Assembly (NCBI RefSeq): GCF_001403635.1 | Contig: NZ_LN879467.1 | Location: 1-64,000, forward strand | Direction: 5' to 3' | Origin: Clostridium massiliamazoniense | GTDB lineage: Bacteria; Bacillota; Clostridia; Clostridiales; Clostridiaceae | Length of the DNA stretch: 64,000 bases | Part shown: positions 37,273-46,978 of the stretch, piece by piece | How positions within the stretch are numbered: position 1 is the first letter of the stretch | Layout of the letters: the number at the start of each line of letters is the position of its first letter | Translations under genes and position numbers: made by a program | The notes under the pieces: model-generated | What the model saw: the letters and a program-made list of their open reading frames with translations, nothing else | Database searches by the model: none | What the model was told of the DNA's origin: nothing

Positions 37273-37780
37273 AATTAAATTTCTCCTTAGTTTTATAAAT
37301 ATATGTATTTAAAATAATGATTTTTATTATTTTACTAAAAAAAATTCTAGTTAAAATTAAGATTTGAATTTTATTTAAATAAAATCTTACGTTTATAATT
37401 ATAATTATTATTTATAATTAAAGCAATTATAAACTAAAACTTAATTTAGAGAGAATTTTGACTTTAACTTAATTTTAAAATATGTTAAATTTTACTTTGA
37501 TAATCTAAATAAATGATTTTCTTATGAATTTATAGTATAATAAGTTAATGATAATTATACATAAATTTATTAAGATGAATTTAATGTATTAAATTCTTCC
37601 TTATAATATAGTATAATACTAAGGTATTTAAGTAATAATTAAATATAAAATTATTATATAGTTTATGAATTTAGTTGTTTTAGACTATAACATATTGTTA
37701 AATTCACACATCAAACATTAAAATTAAAATATAATTGTGAAGGAATTTTTACTTACAATTTAAATTTTATTTGTGAAAAT
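37273..37780. other. Long AT-rich intergenic region
   Basis: About 500 bp, nearly all A/T, without an open frame or a convincing hairpin. Holds divergent promoters for the small membrane protein and degV gene. Confidence 0.5.
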
Positions 37781-37792
37781 TTGGAGGATATT

Positions 37793-38650
37793 ATGGAAAA
37801 AATTGCGATAGTTACAGATAGTACTTGTGGAGTACCTGAAGAATTTGTTAAAGAGTATAATATAAAAGTCTTAAGACTTAAGATAATTTATAAAGACAAA
37901 GAATATTTAGATGGATTGGATATAACACCAAAAGAGGTTTATGAAAGAATGGATGAAGAAATGCCTACAACATCTACTCCATCAGTTCAACAAAGTAATG
38001 AAATCATAGAAGAGCTTATAGAAGAGGGATATACACATGTAATAGGATTATTCATTTCTTCAGGATTATCAGGAACAATGAATAGTTTTAGAATTGCAGT
38101 AGAAAATTATGAGGATAAAATAAAGTCATATGTTTTTGATACTAAAATGATATCTATGGCAGTTGGCTGGTGTGTAATGGATGCTGCTAGATTAGTTAAA
38201 GCAGGAAAGAACTTTGATTATATTTGTAATGAGATACCAGGAATGAAGGAAAGAATAACTCTTTGTTTTAGTGTAGATACTTTAGAATACTTAATAAAAG
38301 GTGGAAGAATAGGAAAAGTAGCTGGTACTATAGGTCAAATTCTTAACTTAAAACCTATAATAAATATGGATGAAGAAGGAAAATATACAACTTGTGCAAA
38401 GGCTAGAGGTTCAAAACAAGCTTTAAATAAGATGATTGCAATTGGAGAAGAAGCTTTAAATAAGGGAAAAAGTAGAGTTGTAGTAATGACTGGTACAATG
38501 GATGAAGAACTTGTTAAATTAAAGGAAGTTTTTGAGAAAAATCCAAATGTAACTGAGGTAACTACTGGAGCATTTACTCCTGTAATAGGTGTTCACTCAG
38601 GTCCAAGAATAATTGCTCTTGGGGTAATGGAAGAAAAAGAATATAATTAA
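37793..38650 (+). CDS. DegV family fatty-acid-binding protein
   Basis: About 285 residues. IAIVTDSTCGVPEEF at the N-terminus, TSTPSVQQ, SSGLSGTMNSFRIA (about 88-101) and the C-terminal VIGVHSGPRIIALG are the family marks; members bind a fatty acid in the cleft and, as FakB, present it to the kinase FakA. No fakA is nearby. GGAGGA at 37783-37788 supports the ATG at 37793. A 56-codon membrane gene follows 20 bp later and may be co-transcribed. Confidence 0.92.
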   Translation: MEKIAIVTDSTCGVPEEFVKEYNIKVLRLKIIYKDKEYLDGLDITPKEVYERMDEEMPTTSTPSVQQSNEIIEELIEEGYTHVIGLFISSGLSGTMNSFRIAVENYEDKIKSYVFDTKMISMAVGWCVMDAARLVKAGKNFDYICNEIPGMKERITLCFSVDTLEYLIKGGRIGKVAGTIGQILNLKPIINMDEEGKYTTCAKARGSKQALNKMIAIGEEALNKGKSRVVVMTGTMDEELVKLKEVFEKNPNVTEVTTGAFTPVIGVHSGPRIIALGVMEEKEYN

Positions 38651-38670
38651 TGGAAAAATGGGGGAATTAA

Positions 38671-38841
38671 ATGAATTTAGATGGTGGGAAAATTGCTAAG
38701 TATACTTTATTAGGTGTTGGAGCTTATGTTGTTTTAAATATCGCTTTTAGGGTATTTAACATAGTTTTTAATATTGCATTTAAAGCTCTGGTTATTGTAG
38801 CAATTATAGCGTTTATAAGTTACTTAATGAGGAAAAATTAA
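38671..38841 (+). CDS. Small membrane protein (56 residues)
   Basis: A short frame MNLDGGKIAKYTLLGVGAYV... ending YLMRKN. Residues about 11-50 form one long or two short hydrophobic helices with basic residues at each end. AATGGGGGAATTAA gives a strong ribosome site, the gene is 20 bp behind degV, and a terminator follows 6 bp after the stop. The context argues that it is real. Function unknown. Confidence 0.7.
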   Translation: MNLDGGKIAKYTLLGVGAYVVLNIAFRVFNIVFNIAFKALVIVAIIAFISYLMRKN

Positions 38842-38845
38842 TAAG

Positions 38846-38878
38846 TTGAGGATGTATCATAGATACATCCTCTCTGTC
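38846..38878 (+). terminator. Terminator of degV operon, GAGGATGTATC family
   Basis: GAGGATGTATC / GATACATCCTC (38848-38872) with a three-base loop, abutting R1 copy C. Confidence 0.85.
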
Positions 38879-38885
38879 TTTTATT

Positions 38886-39079
38886 TAGCTATATAGGTAC
38901 ATCATTTGTGACCACTTACTTACGTAAAGAAGTTCTAATATTTTTTCTACAACAGTTTCTAAAATTTCAAAATTCACTTTGTTCAAATAATGGAAATTTT
39001 TTCATGGAACTATTGTTTAAAAATAAAGAGCTTCTAGTATACTAGTTCAATGACCACCGTATTTTCTACCTATATAGCT
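38886..39079. repeat. R1 long palindromic repeat, copy C (inverted)
   Basis: A 194-bp element with terminal inverted repeats TAGCTATATAGGT and ACCTATATAGCT. Its reverse complement aligns with copy A (914-1106) over the whole length at roughly 90 percent identity by eye, with matching ends and matching nested arms. As with copy A, a GAGGATGTATC terminator lies on one side and a GGTGCTGATTTGATACAG hairpin on the other. Confidence 0.85.
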
Positions 39080-39111
39080 CTCGCAGCAGATGAAAAAATA
39101 CATTTATAATT

Positions 39112-39190
39112 AAGGTGCTGATTTGATACAGACCCTTTTTATGTTATGAAAAGGTGCTAGATTTAATTGATTAAACTAGCACCTAAATTT
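39112..39190 (-). terminator. Terminator of the secreted-protein gene, plus a decayed GGTGCTG hairpin
   Basis: AGGTGCTAGATTTA / TAAACTAGCACCT (39152-39184) is a perfect hairpin past the minus-strand stop at 39199. Next to it (39113-39140) is AAGGTGCTGATTTGATACAG followed by ACCC, a family copy whose stem is broken. Confidence 0.75.
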
Positions 39191-39198
39191 AAGATTAA

Positions 39199-40005
39199 TT
39201 ATTTATGATTAGGAATGTATACATAACCACTTAATGAAACATAGATTTCTTCGTAGTTAGTTCCAGGTACCTTTGGAATATTAGTTGTGTTGTAATTTTG
39301 AGTAGCACCTGTTATAGTTCCATCTTGTTCGTTTACTTTTGGTTTGATAGTTATAAGATAGCAAGTATGGCCATCAATAACTTTTGTTTGTGATAAATCA
39401 GCAGATAAATTAAAGTTAACATATGCATTGTTAGGTTCAATTGGTGCATTACCAACTACATATTCAGCTGCATTTTTTAATAGCTCATTTTGTTTCTCAC
39501 TAGTAGTTAAGTTTTTAGAAACATGTAATTGAGCTCCTTGAGGCATTGTTGTTAACATTTTACCTGTTGTACTAACAAAGAAAACACCTCTTAAACCACT
39601 ATAATTTCCATGTGAATCAGCAAGTTGGCCTGTCCAGTTTTGGAAGTAGTCATAAACCTTGTAATATCTAACTCCATTATAGTCAAAATATTGTGATAAG
39701 TTTGTTGTTATGAAATCACCTACATTTGAAACTTTGTCTGTTGCTGATTGGATAGCATTATATAACATAGTTTCATCATAACTGAATTGATTTTGTGTGT
39801 CATACATAGCGATTTCACCTGGTGTTAAGCTATTAGGGTTATTTTTTATTAAAGCTTGTTCAGCAGGGGTTTCCTGTTGATTACTTAGTGTAACTCCTTG
39901 TGGTAATGAAGAGCTAGAGTTTCCTTTATCAGTAGCATAAGCAACACCGCCTCCAACACATACACAGCATAGTGCAATTATAACTCCTATAACGACCTTT
40001 TTCAT
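39199..40005 (-). CDS. Secreted protein of unknown function
   Basis: 268 residues. Signal peptide about 1-25 (VVIGVIIALCCVCVGGGVAYA) with an AYA-type cleavage site. The mature part has a Ser-rich linker and a Tyr/Asn-rich globular region (YFDYNGVRYYKVYDYFQNW, GLRGVFFVSTTGKM) with repeated strands ending VIDGHTCYLITIKP and EEIYVSLSGYVYI. No family recognised; the C-terminal strands recall small cystatin-like or PepSY folds, which is weak inference. Ribosome site AGGAGGAAC. Single gene. Confidence 0.7.
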   Translation of the reverse strand: MKKVVIGVIIALCCVCVGGGVAYATDKGNSSSSLPQGVTLSNQQETPAEQALIKNNPNSLTPGEIAMYDTQNQFSYDETMLYNAIQSATDKVSNVGDFITTNLSQYFDYNGVRYYKVYDYFQNWTGQLADSHGNYSGLRGVFFVSTTGKMLTTMPQGAQLHVSKNLTTSEKQNELLKNAAEYVVGNAPIEPNNAYVNFNLSADLSQTKVIDGHTCYLITIKPKVNEQDGTITGATQNYNTTNIPKVPGTNYEEIYVSLSGYVYIPNHK

Positions 40006-40416
40006 AAAGTTCCTCCTAGAATATATTTATCTATATTATAATCGTAGTTAGAATATTAAATCTAACTACTTATATTGATGAATTATTGTAGTAATTTAAT
40101 AGTAGACCTTTAAAATCTAAAATTTAGTTGAGAATTTTATTTAAATTACTTATATAAAACTATAATAATTAATAGTGTCTTTGTCTATTTCTTAAATTTA
40201 AGAGTTCTAATAATAAAATATCAAATTATTAACGGTTTGTAAACAAATTATAAATAACTTTTATACAATTTTAAAAATTATGTGGAATTTAAAGGAAGAT
40301 TAATAAATCTAACAAGATTAAAATTTTAAAATTTATACTAAAATATAAGATATATAATATAGTTTATCAAAATGTTATAATATTTATTAACAAATAAACA
40401 AAAGGGAGAAAAAGTT
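40006..40416. other. AT-rich intergenic region between divergent genes
   Basis: No gene, repeat or clear fold found. Promoters of both flanking genes must lie here. Confidence 0.45.
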
Positions 40417-41622
40417 ATGGAAAAAATTTATTATAATAATCAATATATAAAAGAATTTACAGCAGAGGTTGTAGATAGTAAAGAATGTAATGGAACTTAT
40501 CATATAGAATTAGATAAAACAGCATTTTTCCCAGGAGGCGGTGGGCAACATTGTGATCTAGGAGAAATAGAAAATATAAAGGTTTTAGATGTATATGAGG
40601 AAAATGGAAAGATTTATCATGTTTTAGAAAAAAAGCTTTCTAAAATCCATAGAGTTAAAGGGAAAATTGATTGGGAGAGAAGAGAAGATGGAATGCATCA
40701 ACATTTTGGTCAACATCTTCTTTCAGGAATATTTTTCAAGTTATTTAATACCAATACAGTTAGTGTACACTTTGGAAAAGAGATAAGTACTGTAGACATA
40801 GTTGGAATATTAACAGAAGAACAGATAAGAGAAGGGGAACTTTTTGCAAATAAGGCTATAGGAGATAACTTAAAAGTGGAACTTTTTGCTCCAACTAAAA
40901 AAGAATTAAAAGGATTAAAGCTTAGAAGAGATTTACCTAATACAGATGAAGAAATAAGGATTGTAAAAATAGAAGATCTAGATATAACAGCTTGTTGTGG
41001 AGTTCATCCAGCTTCTACTTTAGATTTAAGGATGATAAAAATAAAGAAATGGGAAAAAAACAAGGGAAATACTAGATTAGAATTTTTAGCAGGTAAAAGA
41101 GCAATAGAAGACAGTTTAAAGAAGGATAAGTTTTCAAATGAAATATGCAGATATTTAAACAGTAATGAAGAAGAAGCTATAAATGGAATAAAAAATTTAA
41201 ATACAAAACTAAAGGAAATATTAGAAGAAAAGAAAGCTTTAGAAGAAACTGTTACTGATTATGAAAGAAAAGAAATTATCCAAAATTCTGAAAAGGTAGG
41301 AGATATATCTATAATAAGAAAGATATATAATAGAGAAAGCATTAAATACATTAGTAGATTAGCAACAAAAATTGTAGAAGAAAACAAAGCAGTAGTGTTA
41401 TTTGCAGTTAAAAATGAAGACAGAGTAAATTTAGTTTTTGCTTCTTCAAAAGGTATAGAAAAAGTAAATATGGGAGAGTTACTAAAGGATTCTATATCAC
41501 TTATAGATGGTAAAGGAGGAGGAAGTAAGAATTTAGCACAAGGAGCTGGAAAAAATAATAGTAACTTAGATGGAGCTATGGATTATGCACTTAATAAAGT
41601 TAAAGAGGGATTAAAACAATAA
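40417..41622 (+). CDS. Alanyl-tRNA editing protein AlaX-L
   Basis: 401 residues. It corresponds to the editing half of alanyl-tRNA synthetase without the catalytic half. An N-terminal beta-barrel (FFPGGGGQHCDLGEI, about 37-52) is followed by the zinc motifs HFGQH (His96, His100) and CCGVH (about 193-197). A coiled-coil and a DHHA1 domain end with KGGGSKNLAQGAGKN. It hydrolyses Ser- or Gly-tRNA(Ala) in trans. The length marks it as the long form (AlaX-L). Ribosome site AAGGGAG. Single gene. Confidence 0.93.
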   Translation: MEKIYYNNQYIKEFTAEVVDSKECNGTYHIELDKTAFFPGGGGQHCDLGEIENIKVLDVYEENGKIYHVLEKKLSKIHRVKGKIDWERREDGMHQHFGQHLLSGIFFKLFNTNTVSVHFGKEISTVDIVGILTEEQIREGELFANKAIGDNLKVELFAPTKKELKGLKLRRDLPNTDEEIRIVKIEDLDITACCGVHPASTLDLRMIKIKKWEKNKGNTRLEFLAGKRAIEDSLKKDKFSNEICRYLNSNEEEAINGIKNLNTKLKEILEEKKALEETVTDYERKEIIQNSEKVGDISIIRKIYNRESIKYISRLATKIVEENKAVVLFAVKNEDRVNLVFASSKGIEKVNMGELLKDSISLIDGKGGGSKNLAQGAGKNNSNLDGAMDYALNKVKEGLKQ

Positions 41623-41663
41623 TGAATATATAATATAGAGAATTTATTGATAGTAATATAGTA

Positions 41664-41698
41664 GGTTGGAGTACTACAGCCTCTAGCTATCAGATAAA
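41664..41698. repeat. R2 repeat fragment
   Basis: GGAGTACTACAGCCTCTAG followed by CTATCAGATAA matches one end of the R2 family (inverted sequence at 59693-59722). It lies 28 bp before the next gene. Confidence 0.6.
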
Positions 41699-41725
41699 AA
41701 TTTGATTTTAGAAAGGTGTTAATCT

Positions 41726-42358
41726 ATGACGAATAAAATGCAATTATGGAAGGAATATATAGAAAAAAATATTAATGAAGAAATAGATGTAGATTTAGAA
41801 TTGCTTAGAGTGTCTATTATATCTGTAAATGGTAAATCTATATCAGAATATTTTACATTTCAGGAGAAGATTCAAGTGGTAGAATTTTTGAAAGAAGTTG
41901 TTTTGCCATCTATAGTTCTTTCTTTATTTTTTGAGGATAAAGATCCATCAATATATTTGTGGAGTAAAGAGGAAGTTAATGAGTTTTTAGAAGTTAATTC
42001 AGGATTTTTACATAGGAAGTTGTTAAAATTATATTTGAATAGTTATGATTATATAGACAATATCATGAGTAATGATATAACTGAAGTTATAGTAAATGAT
42101 TTGGTAAGGTATTTAGAACATAACTTTGAAGTTTATAATTTAGTATTTTTAGGCTTAAGTTATGGAGAAAATACTGATAGTTATTTAAAAAATATTATGG
42201 AGTTATATAAAGAAAAAAATCTATTAGATGTTTTAGAAAGAGATTTGAATTCAGTAAATTTATCAATAGAAAAATTAAATTCTATAATTGATAATATTTA
42301 TGAACATGAAAAAGAAATAAAAGAAGAGGTATTAAATAAAATACCAATAGGAATTTAA
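41726..42358 (+). CDS. Hypothetical acidic cytoplasmic protein
   Basis: 210 residues, no membrane span or signal, predicted all-helical with hydrophobic heptads and a charged C-terminus (LSIEKLNSIIDNIYEHEKEIKEEVL). No recognised motif. The start has AGAAAGGTG well spaced. An R2 repeat fragment sits in its upstream region and a terminator follows directly. Confidence 0.65.
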   Translation: MTNKMQLWKEYIEKNINEEIDVDLELLRVSIISVNGKSISEYFTFQEKIQVVEFLKEVVLPSIVLSLFFEDKDPSIYLWSKEEVNEFLEVNSGFLHRKLLKLYLNSYDYIDNIMSNDITEVIVNDLVRYLEHNFEVYNLVFLGLSYGENTDSYLKNIMELYKEKNLLDVLERDLNSVNLSIEKLNSIIDNIYEHEKEIKEEVLNKIPIGI

Positions 42359-42365
42359 CTTTAAT

Positions 42366-42394
42366 AGTAAGGGGCGTTAATAGCCCCTTTAGTT
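42366..42394. terminator. Bidirectional terminator
   Basis: TAAGGGGC / GCCCCTTTA with loop GTTAATA, between convergent genes. Confidence 0.85.
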
Positions 42395-43528
42395 TTAGTA
42401 GTGAACATGAATTAGATGGAATGTTATGTTTGAGTTACTCCAACCAAGATCATAAGGAACAAGAAGTCTATCTGTGTTATGACAAGTTACTAAGGGATAT
42501 CCTTTAGAGTCTAAGCCGGTAACAGTAGAAATATGAGTTATTCTTCCTTCTTTTTCGTAAGCAACAAAATCACCTGGTCTCATATTATAAGCTGCTTTAT
42601 AAATTTGATGATATGGTCCTTTAGCAATATAGGATGCTCTACCACTGCTAACCATATAGTTCTTGAAACCTTGAGCATTTACCCATGCTTTCGTACCATC
42701 ACCATCAGAATAGTTCCAAATTTTATTCTTTTTAAAGCCACCACCCTCATGTAATATTTGGGATGCAAAATTAGCACAATCGCCACCAACTGAATTAAAA
42801 TCGGTATATTTACTATTATATTTAAATCCATTTTTATTATCAGAGGCAGCACCACAATATATATGAGCATAATTAATAGCTTTTGTAAGCTTGTCACTTA
42901 GATTAACTTCAGGTTTAGTCTTAGAAAGTATAAAGTTTTTTATTTCTTCTGATTTTAAATCGTTTAGTTCTAGAGAATCAGCAAAGGGGTCTGTGTACCA
43001 TTCTTTTGCTATTAAGAAGCCATCATCATTTTTTTTTATATTGAAATAGTGATATGTTCCAAGTTTAAAGAAATTATCTTCTTCTGAATTTAAATATTTA
43101 TAATGGTATTCTGTGGATACTATAGCAATAGTACCATAAAGGCCTTTTTCTTTCTCTTTTATTTTTTTTATTTTTATTCGAGATTTTATATCAGTGAAGT
43201 TTATTCCCTGCTTTTCTGACCAACCTTTTAAATATTTTATTTTTTTTATTTCATTTTCATAAGCCCAAAGACTTTGTTTTTTATTTAAATCATAAAATTT
43301 CTTTAATGGTTCAATGTCTAAATTTAGTATAGCATTATTTCTATCAGAGAATATTTCAGATAGAATAGGCTCTATAGTTTCTAAATTATTATCACTCAAA
43401 GTATTTTTATCATGGTCAATGAATTCAACATCTACAAGTGGGGTTATTGGTAGTGAAAATGCATTGATTGTGTTAATAGAAATTAAACATGATATAATAA
43501 ATAATGATAGTGCTATTTTATATTTCAC
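42395..43528 (-). CDS. Secreted Amidase_6-type protein
   Basis: 377 residues. Signal peptide about 1-25 (IALSLFIISCLISINTINAFS). Residues about 40-195 form an NTF2-like/cystatin-like region (EKEKGLYGTIAIVSTEYHYKYL). Residues about 205-377 match the putative amidase domain Amidase_6: AINYAHIYCG, GGDCANFASQILHEGGG (catalytic Cys), RPGDFVAYEKEGRITHISTVTG (His) and TCHNTDR. Relatives are NlpC/P60-like wall or surface enzymes. The start is GTG with AAAGGATGG upstream. A secreted hydrolase is likely; the bond cleaved is unknown. Confidence 0.86.
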   Translation of the reverse strand: MKYKIALSLFIISCLISINTINAFSLPITPLVDVEFIDHDKNTLSDNNLETIEPILSEIFSDRNNAILNLDIEPLKKFYDLNKKQSLWAYENEIKKIKYLKGWSEKQGINFTDIKSRIKIKKIKEKEKGLYGTIAIVSTEYHYKYLNSEEDNFFKLGTYHYFNIKKNDDGFLIAKEWYTDPFADSLELNDLKSEEIKNFILSKTKPEVNLSDKLTKAINYAHIYCGAASDNKNGFKYNSKYTDFNSVGGDCANFASQILHEGGGFKKNKIWNYSDGDGTKAWVNAQGFKNYMVSSGRASYIAKGPYHQIYKAAYNMRPGDFVAYEKEGRITHISTVTGLDSKGYPLVTCHNTDRLLVPYDLGWSNSNITFHLIHVHY

Positions 43529-43696
43529 TGTTAAACCATCCTTTCATTATTTAAAGAATAATGATAGTTTACCCAAAAAAGAAATTATAATTAATTTTTA
43601 AAACTATTTAATAAATTAATTTTATTTTTTAATAGTGGGTAATTGATGAATCATATAATTAATAATGTAAAATATTAATATAGTTAAGGAGTTATA

Positions 43697-46024
43697 ATGT
43701 TTGATATAAATGAACTATTTGAAGAGATAGATAGGACTAGAGAAGATGAAGAAATAGAAAAAAGAGTGTTTGCTAAAAACGAATTTGATGAAATCTTAAG
43801 TGAGTTTTTATGTGAAATAGAAGGATATTTAGGTGATTACTTAAAGGAAAGAACCATAAAAAGCGGAAAAGAAATTTTAGATATATGTTCAGAGTATAGA
43901 GAGGCTTTAAAAGATGAAGATATATTTTTATATTATGAGGCTTATGGTAAATTTCTTATTAAGGAATTTGACGAGGCTTTAATCTATTTAAATGAAGCTA
44001 TAAGTAAAAATAATAAAGCTTATGAGTATTATCTTTTAAGGGGAAAAATATACGAAGAGCAAAAAAAAATAAATGAAGCCATTGAGGAGTACTTAAAAAG
44101 TAACGAATTAAATTGTAATAATAATGAAACTCTTAAAAGATTAGGATTTCTTTTAATAGGGGAAGGTGAGAGCCTTGAAGCAATAGAATACTTCCAAAGA
44201 GCTCTTGATGATGATAAGGAGGATCACTACATATATAGTGGGCTTGCTGGTGCTTATTATGAGCTTGGAGAAGTTTTACTTTCTATAGAAAATATAAATA
44301 GGGCCATAGAACTTGAGGATAAAATTCCAAGTTATTATTATAATAGAGCCCTTATATATAGGATGATGGGAGAATTCCAAAAGTCTATAGAAGATTATAA
44401 GAAGACTATAGAAATAGACTCAAATTATTATAGTACATATTTTTATTTAGGGGATTTATATATAGAAATGGAAAACTTAGATGAGGCTAAGTATGTTTTA
44501 GAGGAGCTACTTTTAATAGAAGGAGATAACCCAGAAACCTATGTTAAATTATCTCAATGTTATTTTGAGGGAGATGATTATAAAAAAGCTTTAGAAGCTA
44601 TAGATAAAGCTATAAGTATAGATGGAATAAATTTAGGATATTATTACAAGAGAGCCTTAATATATAAAAACTTAGGGGATGTTGATAAAGTAAAGGAAAA
44701 TTACAACAAAATATTAGAGTTAGATGGAAATAGTGCTTATGTTTATCATTCTATAGGTGAATTAGCTATTGCACAGGATGATTATGATGAAGCCTTAGAA
44801 ATGCTAAAAAAAGGAGTTGCTATTGAACCTGATACAGTAAGTTTTTATACTAATATAGGAATTTGTTATTATAATAAAAAAGAATTTGAAGAGGCACTTA
44901 TATATTTTGATAAAGCAATTGAAATGGCTGTAGAAGATAATGCAGAAGACTTTTTCTATAGAGGTAAGTGTAAGTATTATTTGAATCTAGATGACTTAGG
45001 AGAAAGTGACTTTCTCACAGCATCTTCTTTAGAGGAAGATAGTACAGGAGCAATGTATTATTTAGCTTACATTTATTTTTCTGAAGCGAGATATGATGAA
45101 TCTATAGAAATGTTAAAAAAATATTTAGAGCTTGAAGGAGAAGAATTACTTCCATTAAAATTATTAGGAAATTGCTATATAGAATTAGAGAAGTTCAAGG
45201 ATGCTAGGGAAGTGCTATTCCATTGTTTAAAGCTAATAGATGATAAGGCTGGTATATATAATGATATAGGTCTTTCATATTATAGAGAGGGAGATTATGA
45301 GGAAGCATTAAATTCTTATAATAAATCTATAGAATTAGTAGATAACTATGGAACAGCCTATGGAAATAGAGCTTTAGTTTACGAAAGTTTATCACTATAT
45401 GATGAAGCACTAAGTGACTATGAAAAGGCTTTAGAAAGTAAAGAAGAAAAAGGTTATTATTATGGAATTGCAGATATATATGAAAAATTAAAGCAATATG
45501 ATGAAGCTATTAATTTTTACAAAAAAATAATTGAGAGTTATGGAGAAAGTGCTCAGGTTTTAGGAGAAATAGGTTGGGCAGAATACATGAAACATAATTT
45601 TAAGGAAGCGGAAGAATATTATAAAAAGGCTATTGAAATGGATGAAGACAATAGAGCCTATATTTACGGAAGACTAGGAAAGGTTTATATAGCAAAAGAA
45701 GAATATAATGAAGCTATAAAAATTATAGAAAAGTTTTTAGAGGTAATTTCGGAAGCAGAAAAAGAAGAAACTTCATATTATGATGTTATTGGTGATATGG
45801 CTATAGCTTATAATAATTTAGGAATGAATAAGAAAGCTATAGAATGTATAAAGATATGTGAAAAAAGTGATGCCTTTAAAGGTTGGGCCTATGAGTATTT
45901 AGGAGATATATTTAAAGAGTTAGGTGAAGTGGATAAATCTATATATTATTATGAAAAAGCAATAAGAGAAGGGGATTTAACAGAAGAACATTCTAATGAA
46001 ATAATTGAAAAACTTAAAAAGTAA
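43697..46024 (+). CDS. Large tetratricopeptide-repeat protein
   Basis: 775 residues, no signal peptide or membrane helix. After an N-terminal helical region of about 70 residues come roughly 20 TPR units (for example AIEYFQRALDDDKEDHYIYSGLAGAYYELGE, ALNSYNKSIELVDNYGTAYGNRALVYESLSLYDEAL), with Gly/Ala-8, Tyr-11 and Ala-20 consensus positions visible throughout. Very acidic overall. TPR superhelices act as protein-binding scaffolds; no catalytic domain is present and the partner is unknown. Ribosome site TAAGGAG. Confidence 0.92.
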   Translation: MFDINELFEEIDRTREDEEIEKRVFAKNEFDEILSEFLCEIEGYLGDYLKERTIKSGKEILDICSEYREALKDEDIFLYYEAYGKFLIKEFDEALIYLNEAISKNNKAYEYYLLRGKIYEEQKKINEAIEEYLKSNELNCNNNETLKRLGFLLIGEGESLEAIEYFQRALDDDKEDHYIYSGLAGAYYELGEVLLSIENINRAIELEDKIPSYYYNRALIYRMMGEFQKSIEDYKKTIEIDSNYYSTYFYLGDLYIEMENLDEAKYVLEELLLIEGDNPETYVKLSQCYFEGDDYKKALEAIDKAISIDGINLGYYYKRALIYKNLGDVDKVKENYNKILELDGNSAYVYHSIGELAIAQDDYDEALEMLKKGVAIEPDTVSFYTNIGICYYNKKEFEEALIYFDKAIEMAVEDNAEDFFYRGKCKYYLNLDDLGESDFLTASSLEEDSTGAMYYLAYIYFSEARYDESIEMLKKYLELEGEELLPLKLLGNCYIELEKFKDAREVLFHCLKLIDDKAGIYNDIGLSYYREGDYEEALNSYNKSIELVDNYGTAYGNRALVYESLSLYDEALSDYEKALESKEEKGYYYGIADIYEKLKQYDEAINFYKKIIESYGESAQVLGEIGWAEYMKHNFKEAEEYYKKAIEMDEDNRAYIYGRLGKVYIAKEEYNEAIKIIEKFLEVISEAEKEETSYYDVIGDMAIAYNNLGMNKKAIECIKICEKSDAFKGWAYEYLGDIFKELGEVDKSIYYYEKAIREGDLTEEHSNEIIEKLKK

Positions 46025-46247
46025 TAAAAGATAGGAAGCTAATTAAAGATTAATCAATATTAAATATGAAATTTTAAAATATATTTAATTAGACAACAAT
46101 ATTAAAAAAAATCTATTAAAAAATCAAGAAAAACGTTATAATAGTTTGGAGAGAGTTTTTAAGTTAAGCTTAATATTTTTATAATGAAAGTAAAACTAAA
46201 GGGAAAAACTTTATGAACAACAGAAAAAATGTTTAGGAGAGATTAGA

Positions 46248-46889
46248 ATGGATTTAAACTTAATACTTACTAAACTGGCAGAACTTGCAGTTAGTATGGG
46301 GTCAGTTGGTATATTTTTATTTTTAATTATTGAATATGGTGGAATTCCTATACCTAGTGAATTAATACTTCCCTTCTTCGGAATATCAGCAGCTGAAGGA
46401 AAAACTTCATTAATGGGTATAATAATTATAAGTATTTTAGGTGCATTAATTGGAGCCATAATTTGTTATTATATAGGTTATTTTGGAGGGACAACTTTTC
46501 TTAATTGGTTAAGAAAAAAGATTCCATCAATGAATAAGCATTTAGATGTTATGGAAAAGTGGTTTAAAAAGTATGGAAAAGAAAGTATTTTAATTCTAAG
46601 ATTAGTTCCTTTCGTAAGAACATACATATCACTTTTAGGAGGAGCAGAAAGACAAAGTATGCCTATATTTATTATATACTCAACTATAGGAATAGCTATT
46701 TGGAATATATTCTTAATATTATTAGGTTATTTTGTTGGAAATAATATGAATCTTATTCAATCTATAATAACACAATACACTTATGCAGTTGTAGCAATTT
46801 GTGTAATAGGTGTACTAATTTATGGATATATGAAAATATCAAAAAATAAATCTGGTGGAAAACATGCTAGAAAAAGAAAGAAAAAATAA
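46248..46889 (+). CDS. DedA/SNARE-associated family membrane protein
   Basis: 213 residues, four to five membrane spans. The family signatures are FLIIEYGGIPIPSELILPFFGISA (about 27-50, re-entrant region with the conserved Glu), IGYFGG, and LILRLVPFVRTYISLLGGAERQS (about 121-143, with the F/LxRxxPxxR pattern). Recent work links DedA proteins to transport of undecaprenyl phosphate or other lipids and proton-motive-force maintenance. The C-terminus is a basic tail (KNKSGGKHARKRKKK). Good ribosome site AGGAGAG. Confidence 0.92.
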   Translation: MDLNLILTKLAELAVSMGSVGIFLFLIIEYGGIPIPSELILPFFGISAAEGKTSLMGIIIISILGALIGAIICYYIGYFGGTTFLNWLRKKIPSMNKHLDVMEKWFKKYGKESILILRLVPFVRTYISLLGGAERQSMPIFIIYSTIGIAIWNIFLILLGYFVGNNMNLIQSIITQYTYAVVAICVIGVLIYGYMKISKNKSGGKHARKRKKK

Positions 46890-46897
46890 GTAAAATT

Positions 46898-46978
46898 AAA
46901 AAAGAGGATGTATCGAATTACAGATACATCCTCTTTAGTAATATAAAAAGTGCTGACTTGATACAGCACCTTTTTTTA
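46898..46978. terminator. Two adjacent terminators without R1 insertion
   Basis: AAAGAGGATGTATC / GATACATCCTCTTT (46901-46936) is followed 13 bp later by AAGTGCTG...CAGCACCTT (46948-46971). The same two hairpins flank R1 copies A and C, but here nothing lies between them. The first serves dedA, the second the minus-strand gene ending at 46976. The first hairpin and its loop are identical over 37 nt to 51134-51170. Confidence 0.85.
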
